Below, piece after piece: positions 14,401 to 20,013 of a stretch of 22,203 bases of DNA. Numbering within the stretch: position 1 is the stretch's first letter; the number at the start of each line of letters is the position of its first letter. This stretch comes from JAVBMU01 sp031552185. GTDB taxonomy: Bacteria; Actinomycetota; Actinomycetes; Actinomycetales; Cellulomonadaceae. Location: positions 1-22,203 of the forward strand of contig JAVBMU010000111.1 of assembly GCA_031552185.1 (NCBI GenBank), given 5' to 3'. The notes below the pieces were generated by a model, which saw nothing but the letters and a program-made list of their open reading frames with translations, searched no databases and was not told where the DNA came from. The position numbers and the translations under genes are program-made.

Positions 14401-15079
14401 CGCCGGCGAGATCGAGCGGTGGCTCGACCGGGTCGAGGTCGGCAACGCCTACGTCAACCGGCACATCACGGGCGCGATCGTGCAGCGGCAGCCGTTCGGG
14501 GGCTGGAAGCACTCGGCCATCGGACCGGGCGCCAAGGCAGGCGGTCCCAACTACGTCGCCCAGCTCGGGTCCTGGTCCGACGACGAGGCCGTCGTGCCCG
14601 CGCGCGCCGAGCGGCCGCAGGACTGGCTGGCCTGGGCCGAGGCGGACGACGAGCGATGGTGGGCGCAGGAGTTTGCCGTCGACCACGACCCGACCGGCCT
14701 GCAGGTCGAGGCGAACATCCTGCGCTACCGCCCGATCCGGTCGCTGACCGTTCGGGTCGGTGCCGGGGCGCTCGACGTCGAGGTGGCGCGGGTGGTGCAC
14801 GCCGCCGAGGTCGCGGGCGTGCCGGCCGAGGTGGTTCGCTCGGGTGCCGGCGGCGTGAGCGACCAGGAGTTCGCCGCCCGCGTCGCGGCCGGCGAGTTCT
14901 CCGGTCGGATCCGGGTGATCGGTCACAGCGCCGGCCTGGCCGAGGCGGCCGCCGGGCGCGTGGGAGACGTGACGGTCTTGGCGGCGCCGGTCGTCGCCTC
15001 GGGGCGTCGGGAACTGCTGACGGTGTTGCGGGAGCAGGCCATCAGCCGGACGCGGCACCGGTACGGTCACGTGCGCTGA
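11444..15079 (+). CDS. putA: Bifunctional proline dehydrogenase / L-glutamate gamma-semialdehyde dehydrogenase
   Basis: The 1211-aa enzyme oxidises proline to glutamate through P5C. The FAD-dependent proline dehydrogenase half (about residues 50-500) shows V-F-V-N-L-D-M-E-E-Y, I-R-L-V-K-G-A-N, V-A-S-H-N, E-M-L-Q-G-M and R-R-L-E-E-N. The NAD-dependent aldehyde dehydrogenase half (about 560-1050) shows P-P-W-N-F-P, catalytic E810 (E-T-S-G-K-N) and nucleophile C844 (G-Q-K-C-S-A). The last 150 residues are a C-terminal region of PutA type. There is no RHH DNA-binding domain, so it is not an autoregulatory trifunctional PutA. Odd features are a P-A-D-P-Q repeat tail at the N-terminus and an Ala/Pro repeat linker near 526-547. 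The start ATG has no clear Shine-Dalgarno; the frame is open further upstream, but that stretch lies over the divergent regulator gene. Confidence 0.93.
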   Translation: MSTDALPTAPQPAAPQPADPQPADPQPADPQPAAMPAAPSRPHVPFPPDLVDDAVALARQWLTTAERSSGGKERRTAARLGALVADPAGLELAVRFVDDVARPPDRRVAAAALPRVAELAGSGASFLGPVDRRLLAIGAKLAPAMPWLVVPAARRRLRGLVGHLVADAGRGLAVHLARTRADGFALNVNLLGEAVLGEDEANARLKRTIDLVERPDVDYVSIKVSSVASQLVTWDLPGSRDRVVARLLPLLRAAKANGVFVNLDMEEYRDLALTTAVFRELLGRPEFMGLTAGIVLQCYLPDALGALAELTEFAGRRVAAGGAPIKIRLVKGANLAMEQVEAQVHDWAQAPYPTKAEVDANFLRLVDQALTEPHTDAVRIGVASHNLFDVALAVLLARRRGVSHALDVEMLQGMSPGQARAVRDAVHEDRIETGPRTGQGGRVVLYTPVVRRADFDVAISYLIRRLEENAAAQNFLHAMFAPAAGDPAGSAAMQGQEAAFRASAAAAVPYGPDDVTPRRLLRRPAAAGQAAPPAAAGQAATPAAAGFMNAADTDPALAASRTWAQQVIGSAGVGPVRTPELTSTEQVDDVVALADRLAPVWAAVPAADRAAALDAAADRLEAARTELVEAMVHEAGKTVAEADPEVSEAVDFARYYALAARRLTEVPGARFNPDGVTLVTPPWNFPVAIPVGGVLSALAAGSPVIAKPAPATPRCLEVAVAAIHAGLRDAAQGRPAIAAALAGAPTGARAGAPGAAGDVTDLVQFVRVPDAELGTHLACHRDVARVILTGSIDTARLFAAWRPDRPVLAETSGKNAIIVTPSADLDLAVADVVKSAFGHAGQKCSAASLVILVGSAGDPTTTTGRRVRRQLIDAVHSLRVGPATELGTTMGPLTEPASDKLSSALQALDVGEQWLVQPRRLSGALGAANRLWTPGLKTGVRPGSWFHRTECFGPVLGIMTAETLDEAIEWQNAVDFGLTGGIHSLDAGEIERWLDRVEVGNAYVNRHITGAIVQRQPFGGWKHSAIGPGAKAGGPNYVAQLGSWSDDEAVVPARAERPQDWLAWAEADDERWWAQEFAVDHDPTGLQVEANILRYRPIRSLTVRVGAGALDVEVARVVHAAEVAGVPAEVVRSGAGGVSDQEFAARVAAGEFSGRIRVIGHSAGLAEAAAGRVGDVTVLAAPVVASGRRELLTVLREQAISRTRHRYGHVR
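11477..11536 (+). repeat. Four 15-bp tandem repeats at the 5' end of putA
   Basis: CCGGCGGACCCCCAG-type units occur at 11477, 11492, 11507 and 11522, with small differences, encoding successive P-A-[AD]-P-Q units. The translated segment is a disordered N-terminal tail ahead of the first conserved helix. Copy number is likely to vary between strains. Confidence 0.85.
13019..13082 (+). repeat. 27-bp tandem repeat in the putA interdomain linker
   Basis: A 27-bp unit beginning GCGGCCGGCCAAGCCGCA occurs at 13019-13045 and 13046-13072, then a partial copy to 13082. It encodes A-A-G-Q-A-A-P-P-A / A-A-G-Q-A-A-T-P-A and lies between the proline dehydrogenase and aldehyde dehydrogenase halves. Confidence 0.8.
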
Positions 15080-15094
15080 GCCGGCGGGCCGAGC

Positions 15095-15130
15095 GGGCGT
15101 CCCGCCGCGTGGCAGCGCGGCGGGACGCCC
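15095..15130 (+). terminator. Intrinsic terminator of putA, perfect 15-bp stem
   Basis: The arm at 15095-15109 (GGGCGTCCCGCCGCG) is exactly complementary to 15116-15130, with a 6-nt loop TGGCAG, starting 16 nt after the putA stop. There is no T-tract, the usual form in GC-rich actinobacteria. It may also stop transcription arriving from the convergent lacI-type gene. Confidence 0.85.
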
Positions 15131-15253
15131 AGCCGGCGGATCCCCCCACCCAGAAGGACCCCCGCACCGAAGCTCGGTCCCACCGTAGGGCGAACGGGCA
15201 CGTGCGTGCCATCATCCGAACGGACCATTTCTCGGCGGCGTCGTCGAAGAGAG

Positions 15254-16321
15254 TCAGCCGGATTCGCGCCCGACGAGTTCGGCGTCGTGGATGCGCGGCC
15301 CGGGCGGGCGCTCACCGCCCGCAATAAGGCTCAGCAGGATGCCTGCGGCATCCCGCACCATGGCCTCGACGGGGTTGCGGACGGTCGTCAGGGGCGGCCG
15401 GGTGGTCGTCGCGACGCCGAGGTCGTCGAAGCCGATCACGGCGACGTCCTCGGGCACCCGCCGGCCGGCCGCCTCCAGCACGCCGAGCGCGCCGGCCGCC
15501 ATCAGGTCCGACGCCGCGAAGACCGCGTCCAGGTCCGGCGTCGCGGCAAGCAGCCGCTCCATCGCGGCGGCGCCGCCGGCGAGGGTGAAGTCGCCGTGCG
15601 CGACGGCGGACCGGCGCGGGCCGGCGCCGGCCTCGACCAGGGCGAGTTGCCAGCCGGCGAGCCGGTCGAGCCCGGGGGACATATCCTTCGGCCCCGCGAT
15701 CGTGACGATCCGACGCCGGCCGGCGTCGATCAGCCGGCGGGTGGCGATCCGCGCGCCCTCGACGTTGTCGACGTCGACGTAGACGAGTTCGGCGCGGTAT
15801 CGGAACGGGCGGCCGACGAAGACCGCGGGCAGCCCGCCGCCCGCGAGGGCGGCCTCGAGCGCATCGCCGCGGTGGTGCGAGACGACGATGGCGCCGTCGA
15901 CATGGCCGCCCGCCAGGTACCGCAGGGTGCGTCCCTGGCCGTCGCCGGGCCGCGCGATCAGGAGGACCAATTGCAGTTCGGTGGCGGCGAGCGCATTGCC
16001 GACGCCGCGGATCGTGCCGGCGAGGAACGGATCCGCCAGGATCCGTTCATCGGGCTCGGGCACCACCAGGGCGATGGAGTCGGTCCGCCGGGTCACCAGC
16101 GACCGGGCGGCGCGGTTGGGCGCGTAGCCGAGGCGGGCGATGGCGTCGTCGACGGCGGCTTGCGCCCGGGGCGACACCTTCGCCCCGCCGTTGATCGCCC
16201 GGGACGCCGTCGACCGGGAAACGCCCGCCGCGAAGGCGACCTCCTCCAGGGTGGGCGGCCCGGATCGGGCCGACCGGATGCGGGGACCGGGCGGGGGCGC
16301 GGCGGTTGGCCGTGGGCTCAT
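15254..16321 (-). CDS. LacI-family transcriptional regulator, orphan
   Basis: The 355-aa protein has a Pro/Arg-rich N-terminal extension of about 20 residues. A LacI HTH follows (about 23-45; T-L-E-E-V-A-F-A-A-G-V-S-R-S-T-A-S-R-A-I), then a hinge and a sugar-binding sensor domain (S-I-A-L-V-V-P-E-P; V-D-G-A-I-V-V; V-F-A-A-S-D-L-M-A-A-G-A; V-A-V-I-G-F-D-D; T-T-V-R-N-P-V-E-A-M). No transporter or sugar enzyme adjoins it, so the regulon is not given by context. AGGAAGGA precedes the ATG by about 11 nt. Promoter and operator-like sequences directly upstream suggest autoregulation. Downstream, 15131-15253 shows no gene. Confidence 0.9.
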   Translation of the reverse strand: MSPRPTAAPPPGPRIRSARSGPPTLEEVAFAAGVSRSTASRAINGGAKVSPRAQAAVDDAIARLGYAPNRAARSLVTRRTDSIALVVPEPDERILADPFLAGTIRGVGNALAATELQLVLLIARPGDGQGRTLRYLAGGHVDGAIVVSHHRGDALEAALAGGGLPAVFVGRPFRYRAELVYVDVDNVEGARIATRRLIDAGRRRIVTIAGPKDMSPGLDRLAGWQLALVEAGAGPRRSAVAHGDFTLAGGAAAMERLLAATPDLDAVFAASDLMAAGALGVLEAAGRRVPEDVAVIGFDDLGVATTTRPPLTTVRNPVEAMVRDAAGILLSLIAGGERPPGPRIHDAELVGRESG

Positions 16322-16350
16322 CGGTCCGGCGGTCCTTCCTCGGTCGGGAC

Positions 16351-16364
16351 TGACAGCGCTCTCA
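16351..16364. promoter_or_regulatory. Candidate LacI-type operator before the orphan regulator gene
   Basis: TGACAGCGCTCTCA is a 14-bp near-palindrome (12 of 14 positions symmetric) with the central CG of LacI-family operators. It lies just downstream of the predicted transcription start and 30 nt before the ATG at 16321, suited to autorepression. Confidence 0.65.
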
Positions 16365-16375
16365 GGCTTGCTGTG

Positions 16376-16404
16376 ATCGTGACGTCTCGCCGCCGCCCTG
16401 TCAA
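16376..16404 (-). promoter_or_regulatory. Predicted promoter of the orphan lacI-type gene
   Basis: On the minus strand a consensus -35 TTGACA (16399-16404), a 17-bp spacer and a weaker -10 CACGAT (16376-16381) predict a start near 16369, immediately before the operator-like palindrome. Confidence 0.6.
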
Positions 16405-16439
16405 CGGTGTGCCCCCGCGCGCGCCCCGGCGCGGTCCGA

Positions 16440-16943
16440 TCAACCGGCGGCGAGCCACTCCCGTCCGGCTGCCTCCTCCGCGGCCAGCACCTGGCGCACG
16501 GCGGCGGCGACCGCGTTCTCGATCGGGCCGCCGAAGAGGGGAACCATGGCGCGAATGTCGCCGACGTAATTCAGCGCGGAGCCGCCGTCGGCGGGGTGCA
16601 GCGTCATAGTGCCCGCGAGCCGGACCGGCGCACCGATGACCTCGAGGGAGATCGTGCCGGTGCGGAACCCGTCGGTCTCGGCCTCCCAGGCTTCCGCCTG
16701 GCGGATCTCCACCTTCCCGCCGACGAAGGACCGCACGTTCGCCGGGATCTGATCGCCGGGCAGGCTGCGGCGGACGACGACGGCGAACGCGCCGTCGGCC
16801 GTTCCGGTCACGTCGGCCTGGATCTGCTGGTCGAGCCCGTTGCCCACGCGGCCGGCGCGCCACCGGACGAAGGCCTCGGTCGCCAGCATCCGGCCCACCT
16901 CGGCAACGGATGCCGGGTAGCGCTGTTCGACGCTGATGTGCAC
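16440..16943 (-). CDS. DUF2505 family protein (START/SRPBCC-like fold)
   Basis: The 167-aa protein matches the actinobacterial DUF2505 pattern: a first strand M-H-I-S-V-E-Q-R-Y-P-A-S-V-A-E-V, then F-V-R-W, a long beta-rich middle (V-T-G-T-A-D-G-A-F-A-V-V-V-R-R-S-L-P; W-E-A-E-T-D-G-F-R-T-G-T) and a C-terminal helix (I-E-N-A-V-A-A-A-V-R-Q-V-L-A-A-E-E). This fold usually encloses a hydrophobic ligand, but no substrate or role is established. It has no signal peptide. The start is GTG at 16943 with GAGGAGGAG about 6 nt upstream. It is divergent from pdtaS. A TAGAGT at 16970-16975 (minus) is a possible -10 box. Confidence 0.8.
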   Translation of the reverse strand: MHISVEQRYPASVAEVGRMLATEAFVRWRAGRVGNGLDQQIQADVTGTADGAFAVVVRRSLPGDQIPANVRSFVGGKVEIRQAEAWEAETDGFRTGTISLEVIGAPVRLAGTMTLHPADGGSALNYVGDIRAMVPLFGGPIENAVAAAVRQVLAAEEAAGREWLAAG

Positions 16944-17056
16944 GGCGCTCCTCCTCGTGAATTGCCCTGACTCTACCGTTGGCGGCGTCCGCGGGGGGTG
17001 AACCGGCGCCCGGCGGCGTGGGCGGGCGCCGGCGGCACGGATGCGGGCGCGGCCCT

Positions 17057-17062
17057 TACGCT
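17057..17062 (+). promoter_or_regulatory. -10 box for leaderless pdtaS transcript
   Basis: TACGCT ends 6 nt before the GTG at 17069 and no Shine-Dalgarno is visible, which suggests transcription starting at the start codon. No convincing -35 box is seen. Confidence 0.45.
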
Positions 17063-17068
17063 GGTGCC

Positions 17069-18556
17069 GTGTCCGCCATGAGCGACCTGATCTCCCGGCA
17101 TGCCGACGTCGCCCCGGCCGACGTTGAGTGGTTGCACCTTCTGGTCGGGGATTGGCAGGTCATTTCCGATCTCGCGTTCGCCGACCTGGTGCTCTGGCTG
17201 CCGAAGGAGGACGGCCACTTCGTCGCCGTCGCGCAGTGCCGGCCCAGCACGGGGCCGACGGTGCACTACGACGACGTGGTGGGTTCGTACGCGCCGGAGG
17301 GCCAGCGCCCGCAGCTCGGGCGGGCGCTGGCCGAGAGCCGGTTCCAGCGCGCCCGCGAGCCGCGCTGGTTCGGCGCCTACGCCGTCCGGGAGGAGGCCGT
17401 GCCGGTGGTGCGCGACGGTCGCTCGATCGCGGTCATCGCGCGCCAGACGAACCTCGGCAGCGGGCGTACGCCCAGCCGGCTGGAGCTGAACTACGTCGAG
17501 GCGGCGGACGAACTGCTGGGCATGGTGTCCCGCGGCGAGTTCCCGTTCCCGAACGCGGCCAGTGGCCCACGCCGGGGCGCGCCGCGAGTCGGCGACGGTC
17601 TGATTCGCCTCAACGCCGAGGGCGAGGTGCTTTACGCCAGCCCCAACGCGCTGAGTTGCTTCCACCGGCTGGGCGTGATCGGTCCGCTGGTCGGGCGGTC
17701 GTTGATCGAGGTGACCGCGGACCTCGTCGAGCACCGCCAGCCCGTCGACGAATCGATGCCGCTGGTGCTGATGGGTCGCGCGCCGTGGCGGACCGACATC
17801 GAGGCCCGCGCCGTCGCGTTGTCGCTTCGGGCCATTCCGCTGACCGAGTCCGGGCATCGGGTGGGTGCGGTGCTGCTGTGCCGGGACGTCTCGGAGTTGC
17901 GCCGACGCGAGCGCGAACTGCTGACGATGGATGCGACGATTCGCGAGATCCACCATCGGGTCAAGAACAACCTGCAGACGGTCGCCGCCCTGCTGCGGCT
18001 GCAGGCGCGCCGGATCAAGGTGCCCGAGGCGCGAGCGGCGCTGGAGGAGGCAATGCGCCGAGTGTCGACGATTGCCCTGGTACACGAGAGTCTGTCGCAG
18101 ACGATCGACGAAGTCGTGGAGTTCGATGACATGGTGGGACGCGCGTTGCGACTGGCCGCCGACGTTGCGTCCGCGAACACCCGGGTGCAAACCGTCCGAA
18201 GCGGTAGCTTCGGCCTCATCCCGGCAGAAGTTGCGACACCCCTTGCACTGGTCTTGACCGAACTTGTAACCAATGCGGTGGAACACGGGTTCGAGAAGCG
18301 CGACAACGGTATTGTCGAGATTGGCGTGCAGCGCGAAGGGTCAAGAATGCGAATCACCGTCAGCGACGACGGTGTGGGCATGCCGAACAAGGGCATCCCG
18401 AAGGCGGGGAAGGCCGCCAAGAGCGGACTGGGCACGCAGATCGTGACCACCCTCGTCACCAATGAACTCGGTGGCAGCATTCGCTGGGAGCCGCGGGAAA
18501 GCGGCGGCACGCGGGTGGTGCTCGACGTCGTGCTGCATGACAACCCGCGCGCATGA
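17069..18556 (+). CDS. pdtaS: Soluble sensor histidine kinase PdtaS (HisKA_2 family)
   Basis: The 495-aa cytosolic kinase has an N-terminal GAF-like sensor (about residues 4-150; V-A-V-A-Q-C-R-P-S-T-G-P-T-V), a PAS-like domain (about 175-275) and a HisKA_2 module E-I-H-H-R-V-K-N-N-L-Q with phosphoacceptor probably H296. An HATPase domain follows (L-T-E-L-V-T-N-A-V-E-H-G-F; S-D-D-G-V-G-M; G-L-G-T-Q-I-V). No membrane segments are present. In mycobacteria PdtaS phosphorylates PdtaR, an ANTAR RNA-binding antiterminator, in nutrient, copper and NO signalling. The convergent whiB1 neighbour matches the M. tuberculosis order; no pdtaR gene is in the window. GTG at 17069 is chosen for leaderless spacing; ATG at 17078 is the alternative. 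Confidence 0.9.
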   Translation: MSAMSDLISRHADVAPADVEWLHLLVGDWQVISDLAFADLVLWLPKEDGHFVAVAQCRPSTGPTVHYDDVVGSYAPEGQRPQLGRALAESRFQRAREPRWFGAYAVREEAVPVVRDGRSIAVIARQTNLGSGRTPSRLELNYVEAADELLGMVSRGEFPFPNAASGPRRGAPRVGDGLIRLNAEGEVLYASPNALSCFHRLGVIGPLVGRSLIEVTADLVEHRQPVDESMPLVLMGRAPWRTDIEARAVALSLRAIPLTESGHRVGAVLLCRDVSELRRRERELLTMDATIREIHHRVKNNLQTVAALLRLQARRIKVPEARAALEEAMRRVSTIALVHESLSQTIDEVVEFDDMVGRALRLAADVASANTRVQTVRSGSFGLIPAEVATPLALVLTELVTNAVEHGFEKRDNGIVEIGVQREGSRMRITVSDDGVGMPNKGIPKAGKAAKSGLGTQIVTTLVTNELGGSIRWEPRESGGTRVVLDVVLHDNPRA

Positions 18557-18591
18557 GCCCAGGTCGGGGCGGGTTCGGCCCGGCCGGGCCG

Positions 18592-18740
18592 GCCCGCGGA
18601 AACGGCCGGGCCGGCCCGCGGAAACGGCCGGGCCGGCCCGCGGAAACGGCCGGTGCGGCCTGCGGAAACGGCCGGTGCGGCCTGCGGAAACGGCCGGTGC
18701 GGCCCGCGGGCAACGAGCCGGTGCGGCCCGCGGGCAACGA
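18592..18740. repeat. 22-bp tandem repeat array, about seven units
   Basis: The core CGGAAACGG recurs at exactly 22-bp spacing at 18597, 18619, 18641, 18663 and 18685. Two degenerate units with CGGGCAACG follow at 18707 and 18731. The early units contain the 12-bp palindrome CGGGCCGGCCCG. The array lies in the noncoding gap between pdtaS and whiB1, directly before the terminator at 18741. Confidence 0.9.
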
Positions 18741-18774
18741 GAACGGGCCGCCGGCTCTTGCCGACGGCCCGTTC
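18741..18774. terminator. Bidirectional terminator between pdtaS and whiB1
   Basis: GAACGGGCCG (18741-18750) pairs with CGGCCCGTTC (18765-18774). After one C/A mismatch, CGGC and GCCG extend the stem around a TCTT loop. It sits between convergent genes and probably serves both strands. Confidence 0.75.
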
Positions 18775-18819
18775 CGATGTCTGGCTGCAGCGGCCGGGAC
18801 TACCGGTGTGGGCGCTGAC

Positions 18820-18875
18820 TCGATGGCTCGAACTCGATGGCTCGAACTCAATGGCTCGAACTCAATGGCTCGAAC
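18820..18875. repeat. 14-bp tandem repeat, four units
   Basis: TCGATGGCTCGAAC occurs at 18820 and 18834, then TCAATGGCTCGAAC at 18848 and 18862, in perfect register. It lies 42 bp downstream of the whiB1 stop codon on the whiB1 transcript side. The 14-bp unit is not a multiple of three, consistent with noncoding DNA. Confidence 0.9.
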
Positions 18876-18917
18876 GCCGGTGCCCCCAGTGCCGGTGCCC
18901 CGAGCGCCGAGGTGCGG

Positions 18918-19166
18918 TCAGCCGGCGCGCCGCGCCCGCGCGGTGCGGCGCTTGAGGGCGCGGCGCTCGTCCTCCGACAGCCCGCCCCACACACCGGCGT
19001 CCTGGCCGGAGTCGATCGCCCACTTGAGGCAGGTGTCGACGACGTCGCAGCGGCGGCAGACCGCCTTCGCCTCGTCGATCTGTTGGAGGGCGGGACCGGT
19101 GTTGCCGATCGGGAAGAAGAGTTCGGGGTCCTCGTCGAGGCAGGCTGCGCGATGACGCCAATCCAT
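18918..19166 (-). CDS. whiB1: WhiB-family iron-sulfur transcriptional regulator, WhiB1/WblE type
   Basis: The 82-aa protein has the four Wbl cysteines C9, C37, C40 and C46 (C-x2-C-x5-C arrangement) that bind a [4Fe-4S] cluster, the G58-V-W-G-G turn, and a basic C-terminus (R-R-A-L-K-R-R-T-A-R-A-R-R). The pattern M-D-W-R-H-x-A-x-C-x-D-E-D-P-E-L-F-F-P is that of WhiB1. In M. tuberculosis WhiB1 is essential, binds the primary sigma factor and reacts with NO. The start ATG has AAGGAG 5 nt upstream; the longer open frame upstream is noncoding leader. It is convergent with pdtaS, as in mycobacteria. Confidence 0.93.
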   Translation of the reverse strand: MDWRHRAACLDEDPELFFPIGNTGPALQQIDEAKAVCRRCDVVDTCLKWAIDSGQDAGVWGGLSEDERRALKRRTARARRAG

Positions 19167-19370
19167 CTGTTCTCCTTGACAAACGAACAAGCCCCGCCGC
19201 ACGGACTCGATGAGGCCGGGGCGTCGGGGTGGGGGCAAATTGATACTGGAACAAGGTTCACACTTCGGCGTACCGAACACAAGGGGTGTGGCCGCACTTT
19301 TCGCGAACTCAATCGTGAGGTCTTTGTCACAGTGTGCTCGGGCGGGCGTCGGGAACTATTGTGCCTGATC
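19167..19370. other. Divergent promoter region between whiB1 and a membrane-protein gene
   Basis: No gene is seen in these 204 bp. On the plus strand TATTGT (19357-19362) ends 8 nt before the ATG at 19371, suggesting a nearly leaderless start. On the whiB1 side there is an unresolved leader of up to about 80 nt and a CRP-like 16-bp element at 19247-19262. No confident -35 box was found for either gene. Confidence 0.5.
19247..19262 (-). promoter_or_regulatory. CRP-like site upstream of whiB1
   Basis: On the minus strand TGTGA-N6-TTCCA matches the CRP consensus TGTGA-N6-TCACA at 8 of 10 informative positions. The M. tuberculosis whiB1 promoter is known to be controlled by its CRP homologue, which makes the match more credible. 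It remains a motif match only. Confidence 0.4.
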
Positions 19371-19874
19371 ATGACCGACTCATCGCAAGGACCGGGGGAT
19401 AGCGGGCGTTCGCTGGAATCCTCCGGCGCCGGCTCGCCATGGCGGCGTCATGCAGCAGTGCCCCCTGCGTTAGGCATTCTTCTATTATTGGTCATCATCG
19501 AGTCATTCATCCTGGTTGTCGTGCCGCCAATCGCCCTGATCCGGGCACCCGGCGGGCCGGCCGGGGCGCAGGTCTTCCTGATCGGATGCGCGTTGGCCGC
19601 TGCGGCCGTGCTCGCGCTGAGTGCCCGGGCGCTCGCCCGGGGCCGCCGGGCCGGCCGGGCGCCGATCGCCACGTGGCAACTGCTTCAGCTCGCCGTCGGC
19701 ATCACGATGATCGGGACGGACGAGCGGTGGTGGGCGATCGCCGCGGCCGTGATGGCGCTCGCGATCCTCGCCCTGCTCGTCTCGCCGCCCGTCGTGGCGC
19801 TGACCACCGGGTCGAACGGGCCCTCGAACGGGTCACGGGGCGGCGCGGCGGGTGACGGGCCGGCGGGGAGCTGA
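19371..19874 (+). CDS. Conserved membrane protein of unknown function, four predicted helices
   Basis: The 167-aa protein has a polar N-terminus (about 30 residues), four hydrophobic segments at about 31-51, 66-88, 99-115 and 120-144, and a Gly/Ser-rich tail. There are no catalytic motifs. A basic loop (A-R-G-R-R-A-G-R) lies between segments 2 and 3, suggesting it is cytoplasmic. Mycobacteria also have a small membrane-protein gene (Rv3217c) close to whiB1, so this may be a positional counterpart, but I cannot test similarity. ATG at 19371 is chosen because the further upstream frame crosses the whiB1 gene and the repeats. A -10-like TATTGT lies 8 nt upstream. Confidence 0.75.
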   Translation: MTDSSQGPGDSGRSLESSGAGSPWRRHAAVPPALGILLLLVIIESFILVVVPPIALIRAPGGPAGAQVFLIGCALAAAAVLALSARALARGRRAGRAPIATWQLLQLAVGITMIGTDERWWAIAAAVMALAILALLVSPPVVALTTGSNGPSNGSRGGAAGDGPAGS

Positions 19875-20001
19875 CCGACGCCGTCGGGAACCGCCGCGAA
19901 TCGGGCCGGATCAAGCCTCGGACTCACGCGGGCCACGGCTTCCCCGTCCCCTGGTCGGCGGGCGGTGCGGCCGGGGTAGCGTCAAAGTCGTATTCATGCC
20001 C

Positions 20002-20007
20002 TAGCAT
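20002..20007 (+). promoter_or_regulatory. -10 box for leaderless response-regulator transcript
   Basis: TAGCAT ends 6 nt before the ATG at 20014, and there is no Shine-Dalgarno, pointing to leaderless expression from the ATG. A weak -35 candidate GCGTCA (19979-19984) lies 17 bp upstream. The GTG at 20008 is immediately after the -10 box and so unlikely to be the start. Confidence 0.5.
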
Positions 20008-20013
20008 GTGCGA

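Noticed and set aside
12191..15070. 959-aa open frame antisense to putA
   Set aside because: It lies fully opposite putA, which has complete catalytic motifs. The translation is Arg/His/Gly-rich with no recognisable domain, a normal shadow in GC-rich DNA.
18592..18740. CRISPR array
   Set aside because: The 22-bp units are directly contiguous with no unique spacers, and no cas genes are present.
18553..19155. 200-aa open frame running through the repeats
   Set aside because: Low-complexity translation of the tandem repeats, antisense to whiB1, with no start signal or domain.
18837..19370. N-terminal extension of the membrane protein through the 14-bp repeats and antisense to whiB1
   Set aside because: Would require coding through whiB1 on the opposite strand; a -10-like box and a sensible N-terminus support ATG 19371.
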